Shown: positions 31,301-40,285 of the stretch, piece after piece
Numbering within the stretch: position 1 is the stretch's first letter
How the letters are laid out: every line of letters starts with the position of its first letter
Assembly (NCBI RefSeq): GCF_019059575.1
Contig: NW_024882779.1
Span: 124,001-188,000 of the forward strand
Direction: 5' to 3'
Source: Amphibalanus amphitrite
Lineage: Eukaryota > Arthropoda > Thecostraca > Balanomorpha > Balanidae
Length of the DNA stretch: 64,000 nt
Notes under the pieces: model-generated
The model's database searches: none
What the model was told of the DNA's origin: nothing
Seen by the model: the letters and a program-made list of their open reading frames with translations, nothing else
Translations under genes and position numbers: made by a program

Positions 31301-34300
31301 AGGTCTATGGCGACAGCTGTCTTTTTACAGCGTGTCGTCAACAGAAGTGCAGGTATAGGCAGTGAACCGCATTGTTTTAGGTGATTTGCGAGAAATTCCG
31401 ATTTTTACGTTTTGTGAGTACGTTTTACACTTTTTCTAGCATAATTGTCAGAAAAAAACCTATCTTATTTGACAAACAATAGTTCTGAGGTCAGTTTTAC
31501 CAACAGAAAATAGCCGGCTGCCGGAATTTTTTGTCTAAAGGCCACTTCACATACGGAGCGTGAACGGTAAAGCCCTATCCGTTTACGTGCCCGACGCATT
31601 TACGACGCAAAAAGTATGTGAAGCGATCACTGAACTCTATAATGTGGAATGCGCATCGGCCGCCAGATGGTGTCCAACGGTGCCGCCATGTTGCGCAGAC
31701 CAGGAAGCGGCCGCCGCCTGTGTTGGGGGAATAGGGAATTCGGTACCTCGATTTACGTTTGCGGTCGCTGCATGCGGTACGTTCAAGCTATGTGGACATG
31801 GAACCCGGCATCTTACGCAGAATTGAGTGGAGAACAAGATGGAATCCTAAAAAATCCTCAGATACAAGGAACTAATACGTTAAACCCTTATAAGTCAATG
31901 GGGAAATATGAAAATTGCTATATTTGCGCCGAGAATGATCTGAAACTATCTCAAGCATATAGAATCATGATTTCATGCACTCCTTGCAAGGTTCTATGCT
32001 TCATATTTGCATTGTTGCCCTTGCGTAACGTCATTTGTGACGTCACAAGTGTCACAATTTTTCTTCAATAACTCCCGATCAAATTGAGCTAGCGAGTCGG
32101 GAAAGCCACCAATGGACTCAGGAAGACCTGCCGAATCGAATGATATGCGACATGACCTCTTTCGACCAACTTCGTGACCTGGGGGTGCTGACCTGACCTT
32201 GACCTGAGGTCAACACCCTAAGTTGACCTGACCCGAACAAAAAGTATATCACTCGATGCGCCTGAGCTAGCTGAACACGATGGTGCCAAAATCGCGGCTC
32301 TACGGCCATTTTTTGGCGAAGTTATTAACCAAAAACCGAACCCGTGCCTTAGATCATTTGACCTGACCTCATAGGTCACCGGTTGACCTGAGACCTTTAC
32401 AGCGGGTTCCTACCAGTCATTCTGCATTATACTTTGCCGCAAACGACCACTTTACCGCTTAATTCTAGTTTAATTAGCGGCGCATTAGCGAGGTGGGTTC
32501 AATCAACCCCCTCGGCCGGGGCAAATGTAGGTCCGGCGAGTGAATTTGAGGAATTCTGAAGATACGATCGTGTTCCCCATTCAATTCTGCGTAAGATGCC
32601 GGGTTCCGTATCTACGTAACTTGAACGTAACGGATGCGGCGGCCGCAAACGTAAATCGAGGTCCCGAATTCCCTATTCCTCAACACAGGCGGCAGGCGGT
32701 TCCTGGTCTGCGCAATATGGCCGCCACCGTTAGACACTACGGCCAATAGGGTTGAAGCGGCAGTGCTCCCCTGTGGAAGCGGTCTTTAGGCAAACAATTC
32801 CGGCAGGCGGATATTTTTCTGTTGGTAAATCTGGCCTCAGAAGTAGTATTGTTTGCCATAATTAGGATTCATGCAAACATTTCGTGCTTCCGCTCGAGCG
32901 CCATTTTTGTCATGCTGCCATATTGAATGATTTTTTTTTTTTAAGAAAAATGCAGACCCTTGGGTAACACCGCCCACTTTGGCAGTTTGGTATTAGCCGT
33001 TTTCACGACGGGTGATCAGGCGAGTGAACCTAATTTGACCAAATCTGGACCTAATCTGTTTTACAGCAAATATCTTTATTTTAGGAGTTTATTTCAGTGT
33101 TTTAAATCGATGATACTCTCTAATAATATGACAAAGCAGACATATAAGCAATTAGTGTTACCTTAAATGATAAATACTAAGAAATACACTGAGCCTAATG
33201 TGACCAAATCTGCACATAATCTGCACCAAATGTGTACCAGATGGCCGCCGTGAAAACGGGTATTAAATAGCACATTGTGGTGGTTGTGTGTGTGTGTGTG
33301 TGTTGTGTATTTTGGTAACCAAGAACAAAAAACATCGGAGAAAATAATCGCGGATCGGCGCAAAAGCAACCTCAGGAGTGACGCATTTCAAATAAAAACT
33401 TTGTTGCTATGCTTTCTTTTTAGAGGATGATGAGAAATTTCGAGAAAATATACTTTTGGGACTTCAAGTCGCCTAGTTGTATAAATGGGTACTACATTGT
33501 ACCAGGGTCATAACAAAATTGGTCCCACTGCATTTTATGAATATACTAAAATGCCTAGAAATTTACGATAAGAACAACGACTTAATAGTTCAGCAAACTG
33601 AAAATTTTGTTGCCTGCTGAGCTCGGGCGGTGTTACCAATGGACGGTGTTACCCCGAAAAATGTAGACATTTACTAAATGTGGAATAATGCAATTATGAA
33701 AGAAACAACAAGAAAATAATTGGATGATAGGTATGTAAAATTAATGCGACAATCCAATGAAACTGAGAGATTGACCATATGGCCAAAAACTACGTAACTA
33801 GACCCTAAAAGGTTAACCCTCGCCCATAAACGGTGTTTTGCCACCTTCGCCCATGCAGGGGGGTTGGTGCGACCCCCCCTGGCGTTTGAAAACGGAGCGT
33901 CGTAGAGCATGCGGAAAAGACCAACGGATTGCTCTCAACGAGATCTCGCGATTGGTGGTATATTTTTTGGTCCTAGGTCAACATTTGACCAACTTATGAC
34001 CAATCAAATGTCAAATTTTCGGAAAAATCTAACTTTTTCAGATTTCCGCGCCGATTGCGGCAAAACGGTAAGAGATATCGACTTGAAACCTTCCCTATTG
34101 TGATCCTTGATCAATTCTCTATCGTTTGGTGTGTATTTCGATGTCATAACTCTAAAAATGATGCGTTGGGAGCATCGGAAGTCTGCAAGGTCATTTGTGC
34201 ATGGGGTCACGTCACGCGTGTGACGTCACTGACCTGACCCTGACCCAAAATGAACTACAAGAAACAACCGAAGATGCCTGAAATGGATAGCAAATTCGAA

Positions 34301-35621
34301 TTCAGGGCATCAAAATACCCCGAAAAGGCATACAAGTGCAAGAAGTCATTACAGGTCAAACGAGGTCACTGACCTTACCTTGACCTTAAGTAACCTTCAA
34401 AATGTCAACGGACATTGTGCCAATGTCAAATCAGCCAGTTGTGATTCTAAAACAATCCATCAGTGTGTCAGGTCAGTCGGCATTTATACCAATGTGAAGC
34501 AATATCCAATTTAGCGTAAATCTGGCCGGAGGTTGTTCCCTTTATGACGTCATAACTCCGTGACCTGACATAACCTTGACAAAAAAATATCAAAAGCTGC
34601 GCAAAGGATGTCCCAGAATGTACTGAGAATTTGAGCAGGCTATCTGAAACGGTTCGGCGTGTAGCTAAGAAAAACCTCAGGGGGGGGGGTTGCACCAACC
34701 CCCCTACATGTTGTTGTTGTTGTTGTTGTTGTTTCCCCCGGAGTCCACCGGTGGTACATATATTTAATCATCAACGAAAGAAGCATTTGAGATCAGCATC
34801 GGGAGATTGAGTGAAACGTGAATCAATAAATGGCGCTGCATAGGGCTAAAGGTGAGGATAGGATTTGTTTAACAGTTAGAATTGATTAGAAGAGTGCAGA
34901 AGATTATAGTGGTTAGAAGGTTGGGAGGCAGCACCATTTATGATACGATCACAAATGTCCTTCCCTACACATTAATAATATCTCGTGCCTGTATATGTAG
35001 TGTAGAGTGTATACCTTTATGGAACCTCTATACCTTTATTATTGTTTTTACCTACGCTTGACTGCGTCCGTCATTGGGTCCGTCATGTTTTCCCAATAAA
35101 CAAAACTAAACTAAACTAAACTAACACCCAACATCGCGCTGTGTGCCGAACTTCCACAATCCACATCCTTTACGGACGGGCCTCAAACATTTTAAACGCC
35201 CTGGTGCCAGGCATACCTTTGCAAAAATGCAAGTGTCAGCAAGGCCGTTCCGTCGCTCATTACGTTGTAAAAAACACTTTAACTCCCGACGTTTCGCTGT
35301 TTACTGCTTAGTCATGGGAAGTCATGTTACTGCTTCTAGTGTTTTTTTACAACGTAATGAGCGACGGAACGGCCTTGCTGACACTTGCATTTTTACACAT
35401 CTGTCAAATACTTATATTAAATACCTTTGCAAATCGCAGAAGAACATTGCCACGTTCCCGGCATAATTTTGGTAGATGCCTCCTTTGTCTGTTTCATCAT
35501 AACACCAATCTTTCAGTGATATCATGAGATCATTGCCATCAATCACCAACGGACAGTTGGAGACACATTCTTCGCAAAGCAGGCCGTGCTTTCTTGCAAA
35601 TAACGTCAGGTGTTCGATCAT
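23842..35621 (-). CDS. Asteroid/ASTE1-like nuclease region fused to a MIF4G region (eight coding exons)
   Basis: Minus-strand exons, in order: 35425-35621 (after acceptor at 35624), 30668-30842, 27985-28217, 27427-27637, 26114-27137, 25716-25835, 25051-25319, 23842-24909. All junctions are GT-AG, phases agree at every step, and the total is 3297 nt (1098 residues plus stop). Residues 1-613 follow Asteroid: CPLVIDG (24-29), GGIYQNYA, FFCDLQRCGIFPVVLL (60-75), LEIPHIVC, CPIMGDQS (153-160), LNxLLxxPL-like SVNEVLDQPLQQ near 595. Asp28, Glu143 and Asp158 remain, but the usual NDSD is GDQS, so activity is doubtful. About 670-860 resembles MIF4G (eIF4G family). The weakest join is the donor at 25716/25715 (GCAG then GTGGCG); without it the first part ends at a stop near 25618 and the MIF4G part is a separate gene. 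The introns are full of mobile elements. Confidence 0.7.
28218..28447. other. Intron with a fragment of the TTAGCCGTTTTCACG MITE
   Basis: Bases about 28238-28285 carry two copies of CGTTTTCACGA with CTGTCTGGTACACA between, matching one end of the MITE at 42591-42880. Nothing else is seen. Confidence 0.4.
28448..28714. mobile_element. MITE with about 80-bp inverted ends
   Basis: The left end AAGGCCTGGCAACACTATGC and the right end GCATAGTGTAACCAGGCCTT are inverted copies. The match continues inward through CGTTTTCTG, GTGCGTTTTTTGC and AATATCGTTCTAGAAA-type words. It lies in an intron of the fusion gene. Confidence 0.75.
29264..30045. mobile_element. TTAA-flanked non-autonomous element, AGGAAGGGTGCCACC ends
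   Basis: It begins AGGAAGGGTGCCACCTT and ends AAGGTGGCACCCTTCCT, flanked by TTAA at 29260-29263 and 30046-30049. A TTAA duplication is the hallmark of piggyBac-group integration. No transposase frame is present. It belongs with 44623-46184, whose ends read AGGTAGACTGCCACC. Confidence 0.75.
30900..31244. other. Intron sequence, no element recognised
   Basis: This is intronic sequence just upstream of the second coding exon. No repeat termini are visible, and short ORFs look random. Confidence 0.35.
31440..32875. repeat. Foldback structure with arms of about 330-420 bp
   Basis: The left arm (31440-31860) and right arm (about 32540-32875) are inverted copies: ACCAACAGAAAA, TGCGCAGACCAGGAA, GAATAGGGAATTCGG, TCGATTTACGTTTGCGG and CCCGGCATCTTACGCAGAATT all occur in opposite orientation. 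The left arm carries an extra insert (about 31546-31626) with CACATAC/GTATGTG ends. The middle, about 31865-32510, is GGTCA-rich. Confidence 0.7.
31865..32510. mobile_element. GGTCA-rich element at the centre of the foldback
   Basis: It shares phrases with the TTAA family: CTTATAAGTCAATGGGG as at 945-965, a dense GACCTGACC block near 32190-32240, and GAACACGATGGTGCC at about 32273, also at 37986. The G-run hairpins and terminal CCC(G/T)CGCC are not seen, so this is an internal fragment or a diverged copy. Confidence 0.55.
32993..33262. mobile_element. MITE, TTAGCCGTTTTCACG family, copy 1
   Basis: The left end is TTAGCCGTTTTCACGACGG and the right end CCGTGAAAACGGGTA. The interior matches copy 2 (42591-42880) in inverted orientation, including AATTTGACCAAATCTG and TGACAAAGCAGACATATA words. 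Confidence 0.75.
33817..34708. mobile_element. TTAA/GGTCA-rich element, right tip missing
   Basis: TTAA at 33813-33816, then CCCTCGCCC, a hairpin GGGGGGTTGGTGCGACCCCC near 33857, a GGTCA/TGACC-rich interior, and at the far end a hairpin with the matching core TTGCACCAA near 34691. The last bases before a second TTAA are absent. Confidence 0.7.
34709..34735. repeat. TGT trinucleotide microsatellite
   Basis: Eight or so TGT units directly follow the truncated end of the preceding element, which suggests slippage or breakage at that end. Confidence 0.7.
35223..35394. mobile_element. Hairpin element (172 bp) in the first coding intron
   Basis: Arms of about 55 bp begin AAAAATGCAAGTGTCAGC and end GCTGACACTTGCATTTTT, with the sequence GTTCCGTCGCTCATTACG and its inverse inside. 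The loop is about 60 bp. It sits some 30 bp from the donor of the first coding exon of the fusion gene. Confidence 0.8.
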
Positions 35622-35941
35622 CGCTGGAATGGATGAAGGCTCGCGTCAGTTACCGCATTATCACTGAAATATTTCGCCACGTATGTCGTATATGTGTAGG
35701 TACTGTACTTAAGTAGTCCCACTGATATCTATCATCAAAGGAAAAAAGAGCATGAAATACGTCGGAACTGCTATGCAAACTTCCTTTCAGGGGTAGAAGA
35801 CTCAAGACAATAAAATGGCATCATTGCGATTCCTCAACCAAATTAATGGCGATAACTATCGTCCTTTTTAATCTCCGTCATGAGTTTATGTACACATAAT
35901 CCGTATAACGGCAAAAATCAAAACTGCTGATGACTTCTCAC

Positions 35942-36135
35942 CGTTTGCTTGATCCGGGAAATGTTGCTGTCAAGTAGCCACCATGGGTTCGTCCGGGTCA
36001 GCCCAGGTCACACACGCTACCAAACAGCAGGCCGGCCTCACCCAACTGTCTGACCTGTGACAGCTGGTCATTGGTAGCTCTCATCCACCTCTGCACAGCG
36101 CCACCCGTCCCATCCCCGCTGCGATTGAACCAATC
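35942..36135 (-). promoter_or_regulatory. Leader exon and promoter of the fusion gene, with a four-codon uORF
   Basis: The minus-strand leader ends at 35942 with donor GTGAGA at 35941. The uORF ATGGTGGCTACTTGA is at 35984-35970. Spliced to the acceptor before 35623, the main ATG follows two bases later (CG then ATG). GGGATGGGACGGGTGGCG near 36100-36125 is conserved in the other copies and is GC-rich; I see no TATA box. Confidence 0.6.
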
Positions 36136-36471
36136 AACTTGCACGATACCGTCATCAGGTGGCAGTCTATCTAATCTATCACGAGTGTTTTGTTGAGACC
36201 AAGCTCTTTCCCTCTAAAAAAATGCAGAGCTTCTGGCTGGTGTAGCCAGTAGAAACACTGTAAGATACAGATATCTCTTGTATTTCGCCACAAAATCGAG
36301 ACATATATAGTTTTACATACGAACTTACTTATCTAGTATTGCACACATGTTGGCGAGAACATCGAATGTAATAAACGAATACATATGGTTTTTAATATAC
36401 ACATAGCCAATGCAGTTGTCCAAACAATACAGCAGTTTAAGCGAACGGAACGTTAAAAGGGGGGCGCACAA

Positions 36472-36832
36472 CTTTTTTTTTTTTTTTTTAAATTTAGTCC
36501 GAACCTTTTGATAGGAAGGATTCACAAGGACAGAGCCACCGCTAAGCGAAGCTTGTTGCGGTGACCCTGCCCTCTACCCTCCGATCGCGCAATTCCAGTG
36601 CTATGGCAGAATTTAGAGTCCAAAGTTTAACGTGCGCACATAGCCGCGCACGGCCGGTCCCCTCACTGACTTCGCCTGGCTACGGCCTGCCACCAACCGC
36701 AACCATACCTGTCAGGAGGCCCATAAATGTCGAGCGCCCGTCGCGCTTCGAACCCGGACTGTTATAACCGGGAACGCGTGCTCTCACCACGCGGAGTCCA
36801 ACGCTCTACCAACTGAGCTACGGGACCGGCTT
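36472..36832 (-). mobile_element. tRNA-derived SINE with a class I-type tRNA head
   Basis: Read on the minus strand, the head contains A-box-like TAGCTCAGTTGGTAGAGC and B-box GGGTTCGAAGC (about 36735-36828), then a body with ATTCTGCCATAGCACTGGAA and CGCAACAAGCTTCGCTTAGC, and an A-tail at 36474-36490. The body matches the second SINE (43954-44300), but the heads differ. Confidence 0.75.
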
Positions 36833-37344
36833 AATCGAAGGCTTTAGCAATTTAGAGACTGGTAAAAGCGACACCTATTAACAAAACTGTAACTCGCGGT
36901 TCACAGCATCTAGCGGTGACCGGCGGAAGTAAACGCGCCTAGCGGTGACCGGCGGTACATGCAGGGGCTACAAGCTATGGGATGATAAGATAGGGTGTAG
37001 ATATTGGAAGCTGCGGTGGTCCATCGCGGTGGGAGAGACTGTCCCGGTGAGGCGGCAATGTCCCGATGGGAACGCCCGCCCTGCCACTCAAACGGTCGCC
37101 CCGGAGAGGATGCTAGTCCGCTGAGGAGTTGGCCTCTCCACCGGCGCGGTTGTCCGGGGGGGTTGACCGCCAGCAGGGACATGTGAGAGGATGCGGATCG
37201 GTTTATCATGAGGATGACATGGACATATGACTTAAGACGGCAGGGGAGATAGCTCGAGCGAAGGTGACATACGACGCAGTGCCAGATTATGATTTTGATA
37301 GGTGCACTTGTGTCTATCTATAAATCGGACTCATAAGGGCCCCT
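36833..37344. other. Upstream flank shared with the duplicated copy
   Basis: From about 36970 the sequence resembles the flank that surrounds the Gypsy element (6430-6519 and 19157-19420). AGCGGTGACCGGCGG occurs twice at 36912-36955. No gene is seen. Confidence 0.5.
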
Positions 37345-38708
37345 GGGGCCGTATTCACGTCGATCATTTTCGTAAGAATTTTCTTAAGCTTGACCTACTT
37401 CTTAACCCGCGCCCCACTGGGGTCTGTGTATAACACGCCCTACTGGGGGGGGGGGGGGCTATTCATAGCCCCCCTCCTAACTCCAAAACTACTGGGCCGA
37501 TCGTCAAAATTCAAACGGCGTCTGATAGCCCCGGAAAAACTGTCGAGCGAAACCTAATTTCATTGACCTCGAGGTCACCGATGACGTCACAGGCCAGGTC
37601 AAATAAAAATTATTAGCATTTTGGCTTGTTCACATTTTGGGCTCTGGCCGCCGTCTTACAAGTCAGATCAGGCTCATTTTTGGTTTCCACACTCGTGAAG
37701 AGATGCTCTAGATACTTTGAGGGTACCAAACTTGTACTTTGATTTTCAGGTCAGGGTCAGGTCATCACAGGTCACGAAAATATTATATCATGCGTCGGTC
37801 ACGTGACACATGTTTTATGGTCCATTTAGGCCATAGATTTCGAATTTGATGTCGTCTGTGTCATTCGAGGTCATTTGGAGTCGAATTTCGCTTAGGTCAG
37901 GTCACTTTCAGGTCAAAAAAGGTCAAATTTTGAAGTTTACATTTTTCAACAAAAAAGGTGTCTAATGGATGCAGTTTGAGCTCAGGAACACGATGGTGCC
38001 ATTTATATTGGTGTACGATGTCAAATACGTACTGAAAAATTGATTTGAAAAATTAATAATTGTGATTTTTTTGCAATAATGCGTATAACTTGGCCATTTT
38101 TGAAGATATTTAGCTAAAACTTGCTAGAGTTAGTCAACATTATGCGTTCTGTCACATATATTCCGTTTTTTTCGAAAAGTCAAAAAACTTTTTGAAAAAA
38201 GTATAAAAATATAAGTTTTGAATATTATTATATAAAATTTTCCAAATTTTCAAAATTTTTGAAAATCCGAGATAGCAGTTTGATAGCGCTGTCAATTCTG
38301 AGTCCTTTCATGCAAAGAAATTGGATCTAGCTTAAAAACTGAGCTCTTGGGAGCGATTGCCGTGGTTCAATGTTTTGCGTCGAAATCGGACGAACATGAC
38401 GTCACTCTGACGTCATTTCCGGCCGACCTATGGTAGCTACAAAGTTCAAATTTTGACACAAGGTGTCAAATTGATGCAGCCGAAGGTCCTGAAAGTTTGG
38501 CGTCGATCCGTCAAGCGGTTTGGAAGTTATTGCAGAAAAACGGGAGGGGGGCTATAAATAGCCCCCTCCCAGTGGGGCGCGGGTTAAGTAATTTTTTTTT
38601 TTATTCACGTGAACTCCGTCGATAAAAACTTAAGAAGTGTCGACGTGAATACCAAATTATACTTTACGAAAGAAAATCGACTTACGAAGTCGACGTGAAT
38701 ACGGCCCC
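37345..38708. mobile_element. MITE with GGGGCCGTATTCACGTCGA ends, split by a TTAA element
   Basis: The left end GGGGCCGTATTCACGTCGA and right end TCGACGTGAATACGGCCCC are exact inverted copies. The host MITE is only about 180 bp; the rest is the inserted element at 37406-38583, flanked by TTAA. Additional TCGACGTGAATAC and TTCTTAAG words near the right end suggest internal repeats. Confidence 0.8.
37406..38583. mobile_element. TTAA/GGTCA-rich element, both ends present (1178 bp)
   Basis: It starts CCCGCGCCCCACTGGGG and ends CCCAGTGGGGCGCGGG, with TTAA on each side (37402-37405, 38584-38587). The hairpins GGGGGCTATTCATAGCCCCC and GGGGGCTATAAATAGCCCCC lie near the two ends. The interior has many GGTCA/TGACC words and GAACACGATGGTGCC. 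It has no coding capacity. Confidence 0.85.
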
Positions 38709-38714
38709 TGGTCT

Positions 38715-38955
38715 TAATGCTTAAAGACATCATCTACGATAAAACTTACACGATATTCGTGATCAGCACCCCGAAAACTCCCATAGCAGCCATACTTTAC
38801 GACTTTCTAGCAGGCCCTGATTTTCCCGACGTTTGGGTCATTGACCTGACCTGGAAGGTCAACCGATGACCTAGGATCTTAAAATTGGGCATCATCGGCT
38901 TTCTCTCGTGACGGGCAGCACGCTCGTTTTTTTCCGCGAAGCTCTAGCGAACTGG
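38715..38955. mobile_element. Fragment of a TTAA/GGTCA-rich element
   Basis: It closely matches 45505-45745 (AAGACATCATC, GATATTCGTGATC, CACCCCGAAAA, TCATTGACCTGACCTGGAAG, CTCGTTTTTTCCGCGAAGC). The termini are missing. Confidence 0.7.
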
Positions 38956-40285
38956 TGCTGGTGGTCGTGTCACCAGTGCCGGTGGTGCTGGACTCATTGG
39001 ACGTGGTGCCAGCGTGATTGGTGTTGGCTTTGGACCCGGGCTGGTCGGCAGTAACCTTGGTGGGTTTCCGAGTTAACGTGTTTCAACAGTGTATGGGTAC
39101 TTGTTTGTGTTTTGCCGAAGACGTTTGTACAATAAACTGAAAGAAGACAATGGCACATGTAGCACGTTAGATAGTCGTTACAAGAACAATAAATATTATT
39201 AGGCTAGGAGACTTAAAGTGGAAATAGACCACGTTGCTATATGTAGAAACGGACTATCAGTCACCGCTATGACGTTGGATTGTCAATTTTCCGCCTTCGA
39301 GCAGCTGATAGGTATGTCCGTGGCATAGCGCCTTTTTGAACTCGAAACAACAGGACTGGAGGGCTAGGAAGACATTTTCCCGAAATTGGTGCTCGCTTAT
39401 GGATGCTATTCCAATCATGTGTGCACTACATGACGACAACGAATGCCATTGTTCTTTGCTCTGTGTTCATTCACGGGTTATTGGGCTATACCAGACTCGT
39501 GGGTGCAATGCGTACCCCCCCCCCCTCCCCCCTATGTCCCGGCGAGAGATCAATCATTCATATTTGTAACGGAAAAAAATCTCGCACCCCCCCTGCAAGT
39601 CGAGCGGCTTCTGCTAGCCACATGTTCTTGCTATGTGACCACGGTTACTGGACGGCGACCAGCCCCCATCACTTCTCGACCTCTCCCTTAGCCCGCGGCG
39701 CTTGTTGCGGTCAAGTTGCAGTCACGGGTCAAGGCCGTATATAGGTTGCGGTCACGTGTCGGGAATCGCTCAGTGCTTTCAGTGTCTCTCAAACTTTTCT
39801 GCTCAGCCGTGGCTGGGACAGGTGGCGCCCTCCCCTCAGTGCATCGATACTTTCAGGAGAGCATACAGTCTTACTTTCAAAGAAGCTGACAGCAAAGAAA
39901 TGCAAATAACAGACAAACTTTCCCACACCATCATCAAGCATATAATATCAATATCTAAATGCATGCAATGCATTAACAAACACACTTATTTTATTCTACA
40001 ACATTGTAAAGCTGGGACGTCATACTTGACACACGGAAGTATATTTTATTACCCACCATTTCAAAGTTTAGGTCAGTCCTTCAACACTTCTTGACAAAAT
40101 ATAACAAAATGGTACGATCAGATACAACAATGGGCTTATCCAAGGCAATCGTGAAAGCGTTACGTTACAAGAGCTGACCTTTCCTAGGTCAATTGTCAAA
40201 ATAGCCACCCTGATTAGTCAAAGAAATTGCGATACAATTCTTGCCTTTCCTCAGCCAGCGGTAACTTTTCTAGTGCGCATGACAT
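38956..40285. other. Intergenic sequence downstream of the second cuticle gene
   Basis: Several overlapping ORFs on both strands show no family resemblance. C-runs lie near 39518-39530. TTTATT at 40045-40050 is a plausible minus-strand AATAAA for the cuticle gene, about 240 nt past its stop. Confidence 0.4.

Larger units (their letters stand above)
31245..33655. mobile_element. Composite element bounded by CGGGG-AACACCG inverted termini
   Basis: The left end contains GGGGGAACACCGCCC and then GGGGAACACCGCC. The right end, read inverted, contains GGGGTAACACCGTCC and then GGTAACACCGCCC, so each terminus holds the motif twice. A further copy, GGGTAACACCGCCC, lies inside at about 32962. Other elements are nested within (foldback 31440-32875, MITE 32993-33262). 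The exact history is uncertain. Confidence 0.5.

Noticed and set aside
36735-36828. A tRNA gene on the minus strand
   Set aside because: The A- and B-boxes are good, but the cloverleaf would need an insertion, and the sequence runs on into a shared SINE body with an A-tail.
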